Part shown: in pieces, positions 31,861 through 43,291 of the stretch
Layout: each line of letters starts with the position of its first letter
How positions within the stretch are numbered: the first letter of the stretch is position 1
Assembly: GCA_015342445.1 (NCBI GenBank)
Contig: JACEFO010002688.1
Span: 24,414 to 88,413, forward strand
DNA from: Digitaria exilis
Lineage: Eukaryota; Streptophyta; Magnoliopsida; Poales; Poaceae
Direction of reading: 5' to 3'
Length of the DNA: 64,000 nucleotides
Position numbers and translations under genes: made by a program
The notes under the pieces: generated by a model
The model's database searches: none
Seen by the model: only the letters and a program-made list of their open reading frames with translations
What the model was told of the DNA's origin: nothing

Positions 31861-34800
31861 TTATGAAAGTATGTCGGGGAAATTCTTCCGGAGATAATCC
31901 TCGGTTTCCCACGTGGCTTCGTCTTCAGAATGATGACTCCACTGAATTTTATACATTTTAATTCCCTTCCTTCGTGTCTGTCGCTCTTTCTCGTCGAGGA
32001 TCTTGACAGGATACTCATCATAAGAGAGATCCGGTTCAACCGAGAGTTCCTCTTGTTCAACGACCTCGGTCGGAACACGAAGACACCTCTTGAGTTGAGA
32101 AACGTGAAACACATTATGTATCGCTGAAAGTCTCTCGGGAAGCTTCACTTGATAAGCTACCGGCCCACATTGTTGAGTGATTTCATACGGGCCGATAAAG
32201 CGAGGTGCAAGCTTGCCTTTGAGTCCAAACCTTTGCACACCCTTGGTCGGGGAGACCTTAAGATACACATGATCACCAACTTCAAACTGAAGTGGCTTCC
32301 GCCGCTGATCAAAATAACTCTTTTGTCGTGATTGGGCGGTTTTCAGATTCTCCCGAATGATCCCAACCTTTTCTTCGGCTTCTTTCACAAGGTCAGGGCC
32401 ATAAGTGTACCTCTCGCCTGCCTGGGACCAACACAACGGGGTCCGACATCTCCTACCATATAGGGCTTCGAAAGGTGCCATTTTTAAACTCGTTTGGTAG
32501 CTGTTATTATAGGAGAATTCAGCCAGGGATAAACATTTCTCCCAATTCTTCCCATAATGGATAACACATGCTCGAAGCATATCCTCAAGTATTTGATTTA
32601 CCCTTTCTGTTTGCCCATCGGTCTGTGGGTGATATGCTGAGCTACGGATCAGTTTGGTGCCTAAGGACATTTGCAATTGCTCCCAAAAGCGTGCTACGAA
32701 AAGAGCACCACGATCTGAAATTATCGTCTTGGGTACCCCATGTAGACAAACGATCCGCTCCAAATAAATCTCCGCATACTTTTTAGCAGAATAAGTGGTA
32801 TTGACTGGAATAAAATGTGCGGTCTTGGTAAGGCGATCCACAATTACCCAAATAGAATCGTGGCCCTGAGGGGTCCTGGGAAGTCCAACAATAAAATCCA
32901 TACTGATATCTTCCCACTTCCATGAGGGAATAGGTAGAGGTTGAAGCGTGCCTGCTACCTTCAAGTGGCTGGCCTTAACCCGCTGGCAGGTGTCACATTC
33001 CGACACATATGTGGCAATTTCTCGCTTCATTCGAGTCCACCAAAAGTTTTGCTTCAAGTCTTGATACATTTTGGTGCTGCCGGGATGAATAGAAAATTTG
33101 GAGAGATGAGCCTCATCCATAATCTTCCTCCGGAGTTCCATGTTTTTGGGCACCATGAGGCGGTGTCCAAACCATAGGACTCCTTGCCCGTCTAACCGGA
33201 AGCACTTGTACTTCTCCTTCACTTTCTCTTTAGACAATTTTCTTTTGAGCACTTTAACGCCCGCATCATTTAGTTGTGCCATAACAATCTGATCGTGCAA
33301 GGTTGGTTCCACTGCAATATGGCTGAAGTACCCGTGTGGAACAATCTCTAAATTGAGCTTTGCCATTTCGTGACACAGGGTGTCAGCGTAGGACTCCACG
33401 GTAAGACAATGGCAACGAGCCTTGCGGCTGAGTGCATCCGCAACTACATTCGCCTTCCCGGGGTGATAATGTACACTAAGGTCATAGTCCTTTGCTAACT
33501 CCAACCATCTGCGCTGTCTCATATTCAGATGTGCCTGAGTGAAGACATATTTAAGGCTCTTGTGGTCTGTGTATACGTTGCAGGGAACACCCATCAAATA
33601 GTGCCTCCACATCTTGAGAGCATGAATGACCGCTGCTAACTCAAGATCGTGCGTGGGGTAGTTTTGCTCATGAGGTCGGAGTGCTCGCGAAGCATAAGCG
33701 ATGACCCGGTTCTCTTGCATGAGAACACAACCAAGACCGGTGCCTGATGCATCACAATAAACATCATACGGCTTGGTGCAATCGGGCTGAGCCAAAACTG
33801 GGGCTGAAGTCAATAGTCTTCGCAAAGTGTGGAAAGCTTCCTCACATTTGTCATTCCACTCAAATTTAACTCCCTTCTTCAAAAGTTCGGTCATAGGCTT
33901 CGCAATTCGAGAGAAGTCCGGAATAAAGCGACGGTAGTAACCGGCTAATCCCAGAAAACTCCGAATCTCGTGGACGGAAGTAGGTGGCTGCCAATCTAGT
34001 ACCTCTTGTACTTTGGATGGATCTACGGATATACCATCTTTGGAAATCGTGTGGCCCAAAAACTTCACACTCCCTAACCAGAATTCACACTTGGAGAATT
34101 TGGCGTAGAGTCGGTGGTCTCTCAGTCGCTGAAGAACAATGCGAAGGTGCTCAGCGTGCTCTTCCTCATTCTTGGAGTATACAAGAATGTCGTCGATGAA
34201 AACCACCACAAACTTGTCTAATTCAGACATGAAGACCGAGTTCATGAGGTACATGAAATAGGCTGGGGCGTTGGTGAGTCCAAAAGACATGACCAGGAAC
34301 TCATAGAGTCCGTAACGTGTGGAGAAGGCAGTCTTCGGAATATCACAAGGTCTGATTTTTATTTGGTGATAGCCAGAGCGAAGGTCAATCTTGGAGAACA
34401 CTCTGGCGCCAGCTAGTTGATCAAACAGGATGTCAATTCGGGGTAACGGATACTTGTTCTTAATAGTTACCGCATTGAGAGGCCGGTAGTCAATACACAA
34501 CCTCAAGGAATGGTCCTTCTTCTTCACGAAGATAGCGGGACATCCCCACGGTGACACACTTGGGCGAATGAAACCTTTATCTAGCAATTCTTGGAGTTGA
34601 ATTTTTAATTCAGCCAATTCATTGGGTGGCATCCTATAGGGTCTCTTTGATATAGGTGCTGTGCCAGGTTGCAATTCAATCACAAATTCAACGTCCCTAT
34701 CCGGCGGCATCCCTGGTAAGTCATCCGGAAATACATCGGCATACTCACATACCACCGGAATGTCCTTTAGTGGGGTTTCGACCATAGAATAAGCACACGC

Positions 34801-36342
34801 ATCAACGCAAGTCCGTCGTGGCAGATATAGCACACTCGGGCCATGCGTAGGCGAGTTTATCTCAACAACTCGTTCCGCAATATCTAGGACAACCTTGTGC
34901 TGAGTCATCCAATTGGCTCCTAACACAATGTCAATCCCTTCCATACCAAGTAGAATCAAATCAGTAGGGAATGTTTTACTTCCCAGCCTGATCGGAACTT
35001 TGTGGGTGACTTGGTTGGATGCAATTTTGCCTCCCGCAGTTGATATCACATAGGAGGATTTGGTATGGTATGATTTTAATCCGCATTTCACGTGGAATCT
35101 TGTGCTTATGAAACTATGCGTTGCTCCAGAATCAAATAATATCACAGCAGGTTGAGTGCAGATAGGGAAGATACCAGTCATGTCTGGGGCTCCCTCGGGT
35201 AAGTCGGCCAAGTTGGTGTAGTTGAGCCGTCCTTGGCGGACTTGCACACGCTGCTGCTGCTGCTTGCCCTTGCCTTGTTGATTTCCAGGGCGCTGGTTCT
35301 GCTGTCTGTTCTGAGGGCAATCCTTGATAAAGTGATCTTTGCTTCCACACTTGAAGCATTGATAGCCGGCTCCAGGACGAGCTGGCTGCGGTGTATTCTG
35401 CCTGGGTGCTTGCTGCTGCGGCGGTGGAGGGAAACGAGGCGCGTTAAGCTGTGGCGGCCTAGCAACCCAACCACCTCCCTGAGGTGCCCTGGACTGTCCC
35501 TGCGGTGCAGCCGGGGGAACCAGGCGGAACCTCTGGGGCTGCGAGCCAGACGGTCCAGCGGGAGCCTTCCTCTTCTTCTCCGCCTTATGCACCGTATTGG
35601 CGTCTTCTTGAGCAATGGCAAGGTTGACAAGATCACCGTACGTGGGAGCACGGGTAGTGGCCAACTGCGCCTTCAGCTTGGTGTTAAGGCCACGGCGGAA
35701 CCTTTCAAGCTTCTTCTCATCGGAGTCAGCATGGTGACCCGCATAAGGGCACAGACCGTTGAAGGCCTGAGCGTACTGCAGCACCGTGCGAGTACCTTGG
35801 GTCAGCGCCAGAAACTCGTTCAACTTTCTTTCCACCAGACCGGCTGGAATGTGATGAGCTTTGAATGCAGCCTTGAACTCATCCCACTCAACTACGTGAC
35901 CCTCCTGCTGCAGGGCCAGGTAGTTCTCCCACCAAAGGAGAGCTGGGCCGCGGAGCTGCTGCGCCGCGAACACGACCTTGCGACTGGCGGTGCAAGGCGT
36001 GGCCAGTATGGTGAACTTGGACTCAATGGCTCGAATCCATGCGTCGGCCTCCAAAGGTTCGTCGGCACGAGAGAAGATCGGCGGGTGTGTCGCCAGAAAA
36101 TCCTCGTATCGAGCCACCTGAGGCTGAGGGGCTCGCTGTCCTCCCTGCTGCATCATCTGCTGCTGCATCATCTGCTGCTGATGCTGCAGGTTCCGAAGAA
36201 TCTCCGTCTGGGTGGCATACAGTTGCTGCCACGTCGGAGGTTGCTGCGGAGGAGGAGGAGGCGGTGGCTGCTGTTGCCCCTCAGGCCCCTGCTGGTTAGC
36301 ATTGGAGCCGCTAGCATCGTGACCGCTGCGGGTGATTGCCAT
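31861..36342 (-). CDS. gag-pol: Element B Gag-Pol polyprotein with chromodomain (1,493 aa), intact
   Basis: A single frame with no gag-pol frameshift. Residues 1-75 are Gln/Pro-rich; the Gag capsid-like domain is about 95-245; the CCHC knuckle is C329, C332, H337, C342; aspartic protease has DSGA at 404-407; reverse transcriptase is about 565-760 with D653 and FIDD (D717, D718). RNase H carries D864, E901, D926 and D969. Integrase has the zinc finger H1079, H1086, C1116, C1119 and the catalytic D1149, D1210, E1246 (35 residues between the last two). A chromodomain (about 1444-1491) ends the protein; in chromoviruses it directs insertion toward marked chromatin. The start MAITRSG follows CTGCAG directly, and E has the same start. 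All expected catalytic residues are present, so it could be functional. Confidence 0.97.
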   Translation of the reverse strand: MAITRSGHDASGSNANQQGPEGQQQPPPPPPPQQPPTWQQLYATQTEILRNLQHQQQMMQQQMMQQGGQRAPQPQVARYEDFLATHPPIFSRADEPLEADAWIRAIESKFTILATPCTASRKVVFAAQQLRGPALLWWENYLALQQEGHVVEWDEFKAAFKAHHIPAGLVERKLNEFLALTQGTRTVLQYAQAFNGLCPYAGHHADSDEKKLERFRRGLNTKLKAQLATTRAPTYGDLVNLAIAQEDANTVHKAEKKRKAPAGPSGSQPQRFRLVPPAAPQGQSRAPQGGGWVARPPQLNAPRFPPPPQQQAPRQNTPQPARPGAGYQCFKCGSKDHFIKDCPQNRQQNQRPGNQQGKGKQQQQRVQVRQGRLNYTNLADLPEGAPDMTGIFPICTQPAVILFDSGATHSFISTRFHVKCGLKSYHTKSSYVISTAGGKIASNQVTHKVPIRLGSKTFPTDLILLGMEGIDIVLGANWMTQHKVVLDIAERVVEINSPTHGPSVLYLPRRTCVDACAYSMVETPLKDIPVVCEYADVFPDDLPGMPPDRDVEFVIELQPGTAPISKRPYRMPPNELAELKIQLQELLDKGFIRPSVSPWGCPAIFVKKKDHSLRLCIDYRPLNAVTIKNKYPLPRIDILFDQLAGARVFSKIDLRSGYHQIKIRPCDIPKTAFSTRYGLYEFLVMSFGLTNAPAYFMYLMNSVFMSELDKFVVVFIDDILVYSKNEEEHAEHLRIVLQRLRDHRLYAKFSKCEFWLGSVKFLGHTISKDGISVDPSKVQEVLDWQPPTSVHEIRSFLGLAGYYRRFIPDFSRIAKPMTELLKKGVKFEWNDKCEEAFHTLRRLLTSAPVLAQPDCTKPYDVYCDASGTGLGCVLMQENRVIAYASRALRPHEQNYPTHDLELAAVIHALKMWRHYLMGVPCNVYTDHKSLKYVFTQAHLNMRQRRWLELAKDYDLSVHYHPGKANVVADALSRKARCHCLTVESYADTLCHEMAKLNLEIVPHGYFSHIAVEPTLHDQIVMAQLNDAGVKVLKRKLSKEKVKEKYKCFRLDGQGVLWFGHRLMVPKNMELRRKIMDEAHLSKFSIHPGSTKMYQDLKQNFWWTRMKREIATYVSECDTCQRVKASHLKVAGTLQPLPIPSWKWEDISMDFIVGLPRTPQGHDSIWVIVDRLTKTAHFIPVNTTYSAKKYAEIYLERIVCLHGVPKTIISDRGALFVARFWEQLQMSLGTKLIRSSAYHPQTDGQTERVNQILEDMLRACVIHYGKNWEKCLSLAEFSYNNSYQTSLKMAPFEALYGRRCRTPLCWSQAGERYTYGPDLVKEAEEKVGIIRENLKTAQSRQKSYFDQRRKPLQFEVGDHVYLKVSPTKGVQRFGLKGKLAPRFIGPYEITQQCGPVAYQVKLPERLSAIHNVFHVSQLKRCLRVPTEVVEQEELSVEPDLSYDEYPVKILDEKERQTRRKGIKMYKIQWSHHSEDEATWETEDYLRKNFPDILS

Positions 36343-36946
36343 CTGCAGTAGGGACTTATATTAGCCACATTTCATAAACTTGCATAATAAATGACAAGGT
36401 AGAATGTGACAATATTTGAAGTATACTGCGCAGAATGACAAACCAGCACGCAGTTTGGGAGAAAATTCATATCTCTCAACAGGAAACAAGGCATAAGCTC
36501 CCATTCGGTCAGTAGCTCGAAAATTTCATGCTCTACAACTTTCATGTTGGGCTCAATTTCAAATTCGGACTGGAACTAAGCCGAAAAGTTCAATTCTCAG
36601 CTCTCTGCGTTTGCTGTTTTTCAGCAGGCCGAGCTGTAGTGTTTTAATCGCCAATTTTATTTCGCTTATCCAATGGGTTTGCAATTTGGTGGTCATTTAG
36701 TTGGATAAATTCCAAACAACTTTCTAGTTCACATCACAGCCCAGAAATGAAAGGAAGAACCATGAACAATTAAAACGAAGGGAGGCTGCAGAATGTGTTC
36801 AATACAGCCCTTACATCACCATCAAGTTCCACACCATTAAATTTACAATGCCACAAAAGATAAAATGGGGAGCTCAACTCCATCTAGCCTATTACATCAT
36901 GAAGCCAAACTCTAGGCCTAGCGGAGGAGTCATTGCCACTACCACT
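36343..36946 (-). other. Spacer between orf0 and gag of B
   Basis: Non-coding, 604 bases, homologous to 26,904-27,524. It contains the diverged leader motif (for example around CATGAAAGTTGTAGAGC on the minus strand, 36,530-36,550) and ends with CTACTGCAG before the gag ATG. Confidence 0.6.
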
Positions 36947-37840
36947 CTAAAAGTCATCAAGGTTGTTAGCGGTAGCCTCGCTGCCCATAGGGGAAGGTGG
37001 AGCGGGAAGGGGAGGCATGTCGTCCTCAGTGTCCATGTCGGAGTCGGGGGCCTCTCCTTCACCATCTATGTCCCCACCCTGCTCATCAAAGAGGTGCTGA
37101 GCGTCGTGGGCAGCAAGCATGGCATTGGCATGCTGCAAGGTGCCATGTACCTCCTCAAGCTCGTCTCTAGTCTGGGCCAACTCATTCTGAGTGTTGTTGT
37201 GTGCAATCTGAAGGTCATTGAGTTGCCTCTCTAGGTCAGCAATCATGGCATCCCTAGTAGTCACCTCAATGGACAAGGAGGTCCTCTCAACCCCTATGTC
37301 GCGGGCACGAGCGGACATGTCCATGGCAGTGCGGAGCAACTCGCTCTGTGACCGACTGAGAAGTGCCTGCAACCTGTGATACGCCCGTATCCACCTCATC
37401 ATCAAGGCGGCTGCTGCGACGGGGCTCTCCGCCATCCTCAGAGGGGAACTCAAGTAACGTCTCATCCAATGAGGGTCGTCCGGCTGAGTCGACGGGAACA
37501 AACCAAGTAACTGATGCTCCACTAACTCCTGGTTTTGAGCAACAAAAGAGCTAATGCCGTTCATGGCAGCTAGCTCGCACGTGGTCTCCATGTGGTGCCC
37601 ATGCACTTCCACCGTCCAGGTGGGAGAGCTAGGACACGGCGGGTGGCGGTATACCACCAACCGCACGCGGGAGCGAACCACACCTCTCTCCCGGATAATC
37701 GTTCTCTCGTACTGCGGCGGCGTCGGGTAGTCCATAGCCTGAAGGACCGACCATAGGATACTGGGGAATCCTTCCCATCCCAAACAGTCAGAGAAGGACA
37801 CGTCGCTGGGGTAGCTAGCCAAGTCAGCGTTGGAGGCCAT
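36947..37840 (-). CDS. Element B orf0: coiled-coil protein upstream of gag (297 aa)
   Basis: The frame could start 24 bases earlier (37,864), but the second methionine (MASNADLASYPSDVSF) matches the only start in E and follows TTTGGTTCAG directly, so I chose 37,840. The N-terminal half is globular (SILWSVLQAMDYP, RSRVRLVVYRHPP, EVHGHHMETTCELAAMNG); the middle has LVEHQLLGLFP and AAALMMRWIRAYHRLQALL; about residues 190-260 form a coiled coil with heptad leucines; the tail is acidic and Pro-rich and ends NNLDDF. No enzyme motif is visible. Its frame is intact in B and broken by one shift in older E. It could be a nucleic-acid or capsid accessory factor; this is a guess. Confidence 0.85.
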   Translation of the reverse strand: MASNADLASYPSDVSFSDCLGWEGFPSILWSVLQAMDYPTPPQYERTIIRERGVVRSRVRLVVYRHPPCPSSPTWTVEVHGHHMETTCELAAMNGISSFVAQNQELVEHQLLGLFPSTQPDDPHWMRRYLSSPLRMAESPVAAAALMMRWIRAYHRLQALLSRSQSELLRTAMDMSARARDIGVERTSLSIEVTTRDAMIADLERQLNDLQIAHNNTQNELAQTRDELEEVHGTLQHANAMLAAHDAQHLFDEQGGDIDGEGEAPDSDMDTEDDMPPLPAPPSPMGSEATANNLDDF

Positions 37841-39079
37841 CTGAACCAAAAGAAAAAGGGGCATGGTGAGAACCGGTTAGCGCCAAAACAGATTCTGTGT
37901 AGGGTGGTAAAAATTACAAAACTCGAAATCTGTAAGCTCAAAAATTCTCAACTTTGGCCAGAACATGGTTTAAGTAATTCCTAACAAGTTTCATGTTGGA
38001 GGTTTGGGCAGATACTGTCGTTAAGATGGGGTAAAAATTCAATTTTTACCTTACTGTCCCCAGAAATTCCCAGCAGACAGGGGGTTACCATTTTTAGCAT
38101 AACTCCAGTTTTACCGACCCATTTTCGTTGAAATTTCTCCAGCATGTTCTTTATAACATTTATGACAACTTTCATGTTGAACACTTTTTCATTTGACCAA
38201 GTTTTCAGTTTCGAATTGAAGGTGCAAACAGGCTGTTCTCAGCAGGAATTTTAGATTTTGATTTCAATTTCTTTGACGGCGGTTCAATATGGTCAAGAAT
38301 TAATTTTGAGATTAATTCAGTGAGATGAAATGCATGAGCGGCCTATTCGATCTCACAAACACACGTGCCAATAACCTTTGGCTTACGAAGTTAGTGCCGG
38401 TGGCTAGGCAATATTCGTCTCTCCTTATAGTAACTAGTCGGAATTCTCTATCCGTTTCAACGTACGAAATCGCGGTTAGTGTACCTGCAGAAAATTCATC
38501 CCAGAGCATTCATAATCAACCTTTCGTGCCAGCACTCACGAAAGCGTCTCCATTCATTACCACCCACTATAGAGGTGGCACCCGAACGTTTAACATTGAA
38601 CGGGCAATGTTCATATGTCACCGAGGCGACATATTGACGGTTCCATACGCTATTGTCATAGCGTATTGACTATGTGCCGCCATCATATTTGCATATGATG
38701 ACGTGGTACGCTACAGCAATCGCCGTACCTTGCGCCCACCATCCTATTCTAGTTTCATACGCCATCACAGCGTATTGACTATGTGCCGCCACTATATTTT
38801 CATATAGTGCCGTGGTACGTTACAGCAATCGCCGTACCTTGCGCCCACCATTGCGGAAAGTAAATGACAGAATGAAATGTGCTGGAAGTTAGTATAATAT
38901 ATTCTTTGCCACCTATCATAACGTGATCCCTTAACCCACATAGGCTTCACGCTCTAGGTAACATCCTTGACGACCCTAACTTATCCTTCCTTTGCAAAGC
39001 GCATCGGAAGTACGAATTGGCAAATTTTATTCAAAAATTGTTGTTTAAGGTTTGTTGCTCTCTCCGGGCTGCTGCTTCG
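37841..39079 (-). other. Element B 5' untranslated leader
   Basis: About 1.24 kb between the primer-binding site and orf0. It holds the structured array (38,555-38,850), a donor-like GTACGT (38,460-38,465) where the relatives have GTAAGT, and the diverged repeats of the CAGCAGACAGGGGG motif. An antisense frame at 38,325-38,669 is discussed under rejected items. Confidence 0.7.
38555..38850 (-). promoter_or_regulatory. Structured leader array of element B
   Basis: Two tandem units. On the minus strand they form CACTATAT-GAAA-ATATAGTG and CATCATAT-GCAA-ATATGATG, each with GGTACG/CGTACC nearby, plus a 9-bp stem ATACGCTAT-GACA-ATAGCGTAT. Same order as in E, with one unit fewer. Confidence 0.7.
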
Positions 39080-39091
39080 GCTCTGATGCCA
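39080..39091 (-). promoter_or_regulatory. Element B primer-binding site
   Basis: TGGCATCAGAGC on the minus strand, two bases after the LTR. One base differs from the initiator tRNA-Met complement TGGTATCAGAGC found in E. Confidence 0.85.
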
Positions 39092-39093
39092 GC

Positions 39094-42000
39094 TGTGGCG
39101 GACCACTCCGAAATTATTCCAAGTTAAGTACCCTCAGACCACTAATCATGTAGTCAGGCACTTAATTCGGAATAAGCTGGAGCGCCGTCGGATTAAACCC
39201 GATTAAACCACGTACTAAACTAGATCGTAACAGCAGCAGGCCCACACGAAGGTGAGTTCCAGAGATTACAACATTCCACAATTAAATTACAAACATAGGG
39301 TACAAAGTTATTACAAACTGAGTTCAAATTAAAATCAGAGTACAAGTCTTGCAGCGGAATTTAAAAGTTCATAACAACTGAATTTAAAAGTTCGTTGCAG
39401 CGGAAGTAAAATAATCTAACGACGAAACAAGTAACTCCGTGATGAGGCCTGCCACGAAGCTACTCCTCCCGATCCTCGCCAGAGGACGGGACCCATTCGA
39501 TGTGCCAGCCAGGTGGAACCTGGGCAGGCCAAGTCATAGCATCCACATTCAAGATTATACCTGAAAAATAATGCCACAAGCAAGGCTGAGTATACTAATA
39601 CTCAGCAAGGCTTACCCGTCGGGTGAAAACTACATCACCGACATCTAGACAATGAAAGGCTTTTGGCTGGTGGGTTTGTTTGCCAAAAAGCAACTAAAAG
39701 TAGATCCTTGCTTTCAAGTTTTAGCACCATATTCTAATAAATTTAACCATTCTAGATTAGCATCCTCTCTAAGCATACAAGTGTAGCAATACAATTTAAT
39801 TCATAGAACAATTTCATAATCTCAAATTCCACTTATTACTCGATGTGGCCTGACGGTCAAGCAGTCTCATTAACCGCGAGAAGCGGACAGTTCGAACCGA
39901 ATTTGTGCTACCTGGCCAGGGGAAACCCAACACACACGGATACTCTGCTTGCGATAAAAGGTACAAGCATTTCCCAACCTTTCCCATCGATCCACAATTC
40001 GGAACCGGGTCCACTTCCTTAGGATGAAGGTTTACTGCTTCACTCACAGCATCACGCATACATCCACGAGTGTACGGCAAGGGAAAACAAAGTTTCCAAG
40101 GAGAGATGGCTATCGGCCCTAGCTGCTTCAATCTGGTACCGGGCTTACCGGCTCCCATATACCGGCATGCATGTGGTACGTTCAAAAACTTGACTTAGTA
40201 TCCACACCTTCCGACCTTAACCAATTATCAAACACGGACGGGAGATCTACATCTATCCTCCCGCCCGTCAATCCTTATGATTCCAACATAAGTAAAGACG
40301 AACAATTCCTATGTCTCGCGAGTGACAGGAAATCACTCGACTTGTAACGATCCTACAGCAATGCTCTACCGAACCTTTCATACTAGTATTGCAAGTCATA
40401 GGTACTAGGAAAATATTGCAGCTATGGTATTCAATCAACTCCTAGAAACGTAAATGCACAAACATAGAGAATTCAAGTGCATAATTTAGTGAGAGTTAGG
40501 TCATGCTCCGGGGCTTGCCTTCCTGCTCGGGCTGAGAGTTAGCTCCTGCGTTGGTCACGTCTGCACCGGCGTCGGGCTCCGGAACTTGCTCCTCTTCTGC
40601 GGGGACGAGGGTGTAGTCGCCGTCCGGAAGAACGCCTTCTACATGATATGCATAAGTTTTAAGGCGGCTGCCCTTTTGATGCTAAGACTAGGGCCTTGAA
40701 GGCCATATTCACCTAGACATACTTAGATATTTGCATTTTCTCCACCAAAGCAAGGTGTCGGTGTGAAAAAGGTTTTAGTTGAATTCGATGGTGATTGTGT
40801 ACATATATAAAAGAATTTTATTTATTTCTTCACAAGTTAGGGTGGCTGTTTCTGAATTTCAGATTCTAACCATTTTATTTCAATTAATTACTCAAAAAGG
40901 TTTATTCATTTATACATTTCAATTTCCACCTAGATTCTTTCCCATTTTTGTTTCTTCATTTCTGTTCATCAATTTTAGCCATAAACTTTATGACAGCTAC
41001 TGGAGTATAAGAGCTAAGCTCACTCCAAAATTTAGCTAATTTCGAGTTACGCATAATTTATTAAAAATCTATAAACAGCTAGCTGCAGGAAGTGAATTAA
41101 AGGCATAATAAATTGAAATTTCATCTATTTCAGGAGATCTTCCTACCAAGGCTAAGCAATATCATGAGGAGGGCTCTGGCCAAGTGGTGGCTCAAAATAA
41201 CCCTTGGGTAGTCCTCATTATTTTTCTATCCAAAAACACATATTTAATTATTTGCCATTCTAAACAGAGCAAAAATTAAGTTTCTCATTTTTAACATGTG
41301 TGTTAACAAGTTTTAAGTTCTCAGGAGCAAAATGATGATTTTTCGCTGCACAAATTATTTTTAACAATTTCTTTACTGCAGAAAGTCAGAAAACACATTT
41401 AAATCTATAACTGGAGCTACACACCATATTTTTGAGTCTCCTTTGGACACAAGCTGTCCAAAGCCTATATGCACAACATACCCAAAGCTCAACCCCAGCG
41501 GAGCTATGGATTTGAAATGGTGCACAACTTTAGGTTTTCCTAGTTTGATTTTTAATTCAATAACAGTTCACTAAAAGCAATAACATGTCTAATAGAGATT
41601 GTAGTTTAGACTCTAACGATTCCAGAGAGTATTTTTGCACATTTTTCCGATTTTTCTACGATTTTTAATCGATTTTACAAGATTCGGGAAAAATCAAATC
41701 TAGGGTAAGAATCTATTTTCACCGAGGACCCTAGAACTTTCAAACTTTCGCGAACAGGTCCTGCACTTTTGCACGAAAGACCCTGGAAAGAGGTAGACGA
41801 TGAACAATGGCCCTCGGGAGCTCGCCGGAGTTACGCCGGGCAAACCACGGCGAACTGGGCTCGGGGAAGAGGGGGAAAAGGGTCCTTGGCTCACCACGAG
41901 TCGTTTGGGCACGGTTGGGAGGCCGGGGGTCGACGGAGTTACGCCGGCGACGAGGAGGTGGCGGCGCGGCCGCTGCGGGGTCTGCGCCGACGAGCTCGGT

Positions 42001-43286
42001 GCCGCTCGCGGTGGGGGAAGAGGTCCTAGAGCACCAGCAGAGCTTGGGGAAGCCAACGGCGTGCTCGAGGAGGCTCGGGGAAGGCTCGGAGTAGGGTCTC
42101 GACGGTGAGGTGGTTCGACGGCCGGAAAAGTCGATTTGGGGGAACTTGGAAATTCGAGCTCGGGAATGGGCAATGTGCTGGGGAAAGTTGGGGGAAACGG
42201 AGCTAGGGGAGTGGTCAAGCTGTGCGCGGAGTGGATTTGGGAATGGCTGCGTGGACGCGACGAATTTTGCGATGAGCTCTAGTTCGGTCCGTGCGTCGCG
42301 AGGAAGAAGAAGGAGGGGGAGCGCGCGAGGAGGCTCACTGGAGGTCTGAGCGAGCGAGTGGAGTGAATGAGGGGCTCAGTGGGGTGCTCGAGTGCGTGAG
42401 GGGAGTGCGGCATTGCCTCGGGAGCGCGCGAGCGCGTTAATGCTCGACGCGACCCGCCATGGCCGCACAGTGAGCTCGGCGCGAGTGGGGAGGGCGCTGC
42501 AGGCGAGGGGGATCGACGCGAACTGCTCGAAGATCGCCTACAGTGGCCTTGGCGCGTAGTGGAACGGCATCTCGCGCCTTGCAGCGCTCGGCGCAGCGCG
42601 CTCGCGCGCGCGCGCCCGCGGCGTGCGAGGCGCCATGATGGCGTCCGCGGCGCGAGAGGGAGCGAGGGCGACGGCGGCGAGGTGACGGCTCCACAGTGGA
42701 CGGACAAGCGCTAGACGACGAACGCCAGGCTCCGCTGCGCCTTGGCCGCGTCAGCGCCGCCTGAGCCGCGCGCCGGCCGCGTGGCGGCCGAGCTCTGGCC
42801 GCCGCGGCGCGCGCCAGGGGCACTGTTCACGGCCCGGGGAGCGCCGGGTTTGAATTCAAACTTTCTCCAAAAATTTGAACAGAACGTGAAAAAGTGCAAA
42901 AATAAAAGTTGTAGATTGAAAGATGGGACACAACTTCCCTTTTGGGATGAACTTGAAATTCGAAGTTTTTCAAGCTCAAAAAGCCCAAAAACAGAAATGT
43001 GCCAAAATCGGAAATTTGAGTTTTCGAGGGACTAAACCGCAAAATTTTCAAAAATTCCAAACAGTGACTAGGGTTAAATTTTGATGCCAAACAACTTTTA
43101 TTTTGGGAGATTTTCAAGTTTAGTACAAAAATCTTGAGTTTTCGGTTGGGTACTAAATAACCCCTGTTTTTGAATTAAACTTTGAATTTTGGTGAATTTT
43201 GAGGGATTTTTGAATTCTAATCTTAAATCCCTGTTGCATTGATCTTAATTGCATCTTTTAGCTAATTTGACATCAGAGATGTCACA
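39094..43286 (-). mobile_element. Element B 5' LTR (4,193 bp)
   Basis: Same sequence as 27,589-31,781 in every part I compared, shifted by 11,505. Includes the mini-ORF (40,496-40,639), predicted intron (40,639-41,894) and hairpin (39,585-39,606). As the 5' LTR it would drive transcription of the element toward lower coordinates. Confidence 0.95.
40496..40639 (-). CDS. 47-codon acidic mini-ORF in B 5' LTR
   Basis: Identical to the copy at 28,991-29,134. If a spliced transcript from this LTR exists, this is the copy that would be expressed in the leader. Confidence 0.4.
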   Translation of the reverse strand, partial: EGVLPDGDYTLVPAEEEQVPEPDAGADVTNAGANSQPEQEGKPRSMT

Positions 43287-43291
43287 GGAAG
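43287..43291. repeat. Target-site duplication of element B, right
   Basis: GGAAG directly after the LTR end GTCACA; partner of 27,584-27,588. Confidence 0.95.

Larger units (their letters stand above)
27589..43286 (-). mobile_element. Element B: complete 15.7-kb chromovirus
   Basis: Minus-strand order: 5' LTR (39,094-43,286), primer-binding site, structured leader, orf0, gag-pol, polypurine tract, 3' LTR (27,589-31,781). The internal part is 7,312 bp, the LTRs 4,193 bp each. Ends are TGTGACATC and CCGCCACA, flanked by GGAAG. All long frames in the two LTRs have identical predicted translations and constant spacing (11,505), and the stretches I read base by base are identical. It lies in the gag of related element E in opposite orientation. 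Intact coding and matching LTRs suggest recent insertion and possible activity. Confidence 0.95.

Noticed and set aside
35233..36351. 372-codon frame opposite the gag region of B
   Set aside because: It is the antisense shadow of the Gln/Pro/Arg-rich Gag coding sequence; the sense frame has clear Gag, zinc-knuckle and protease motifs.
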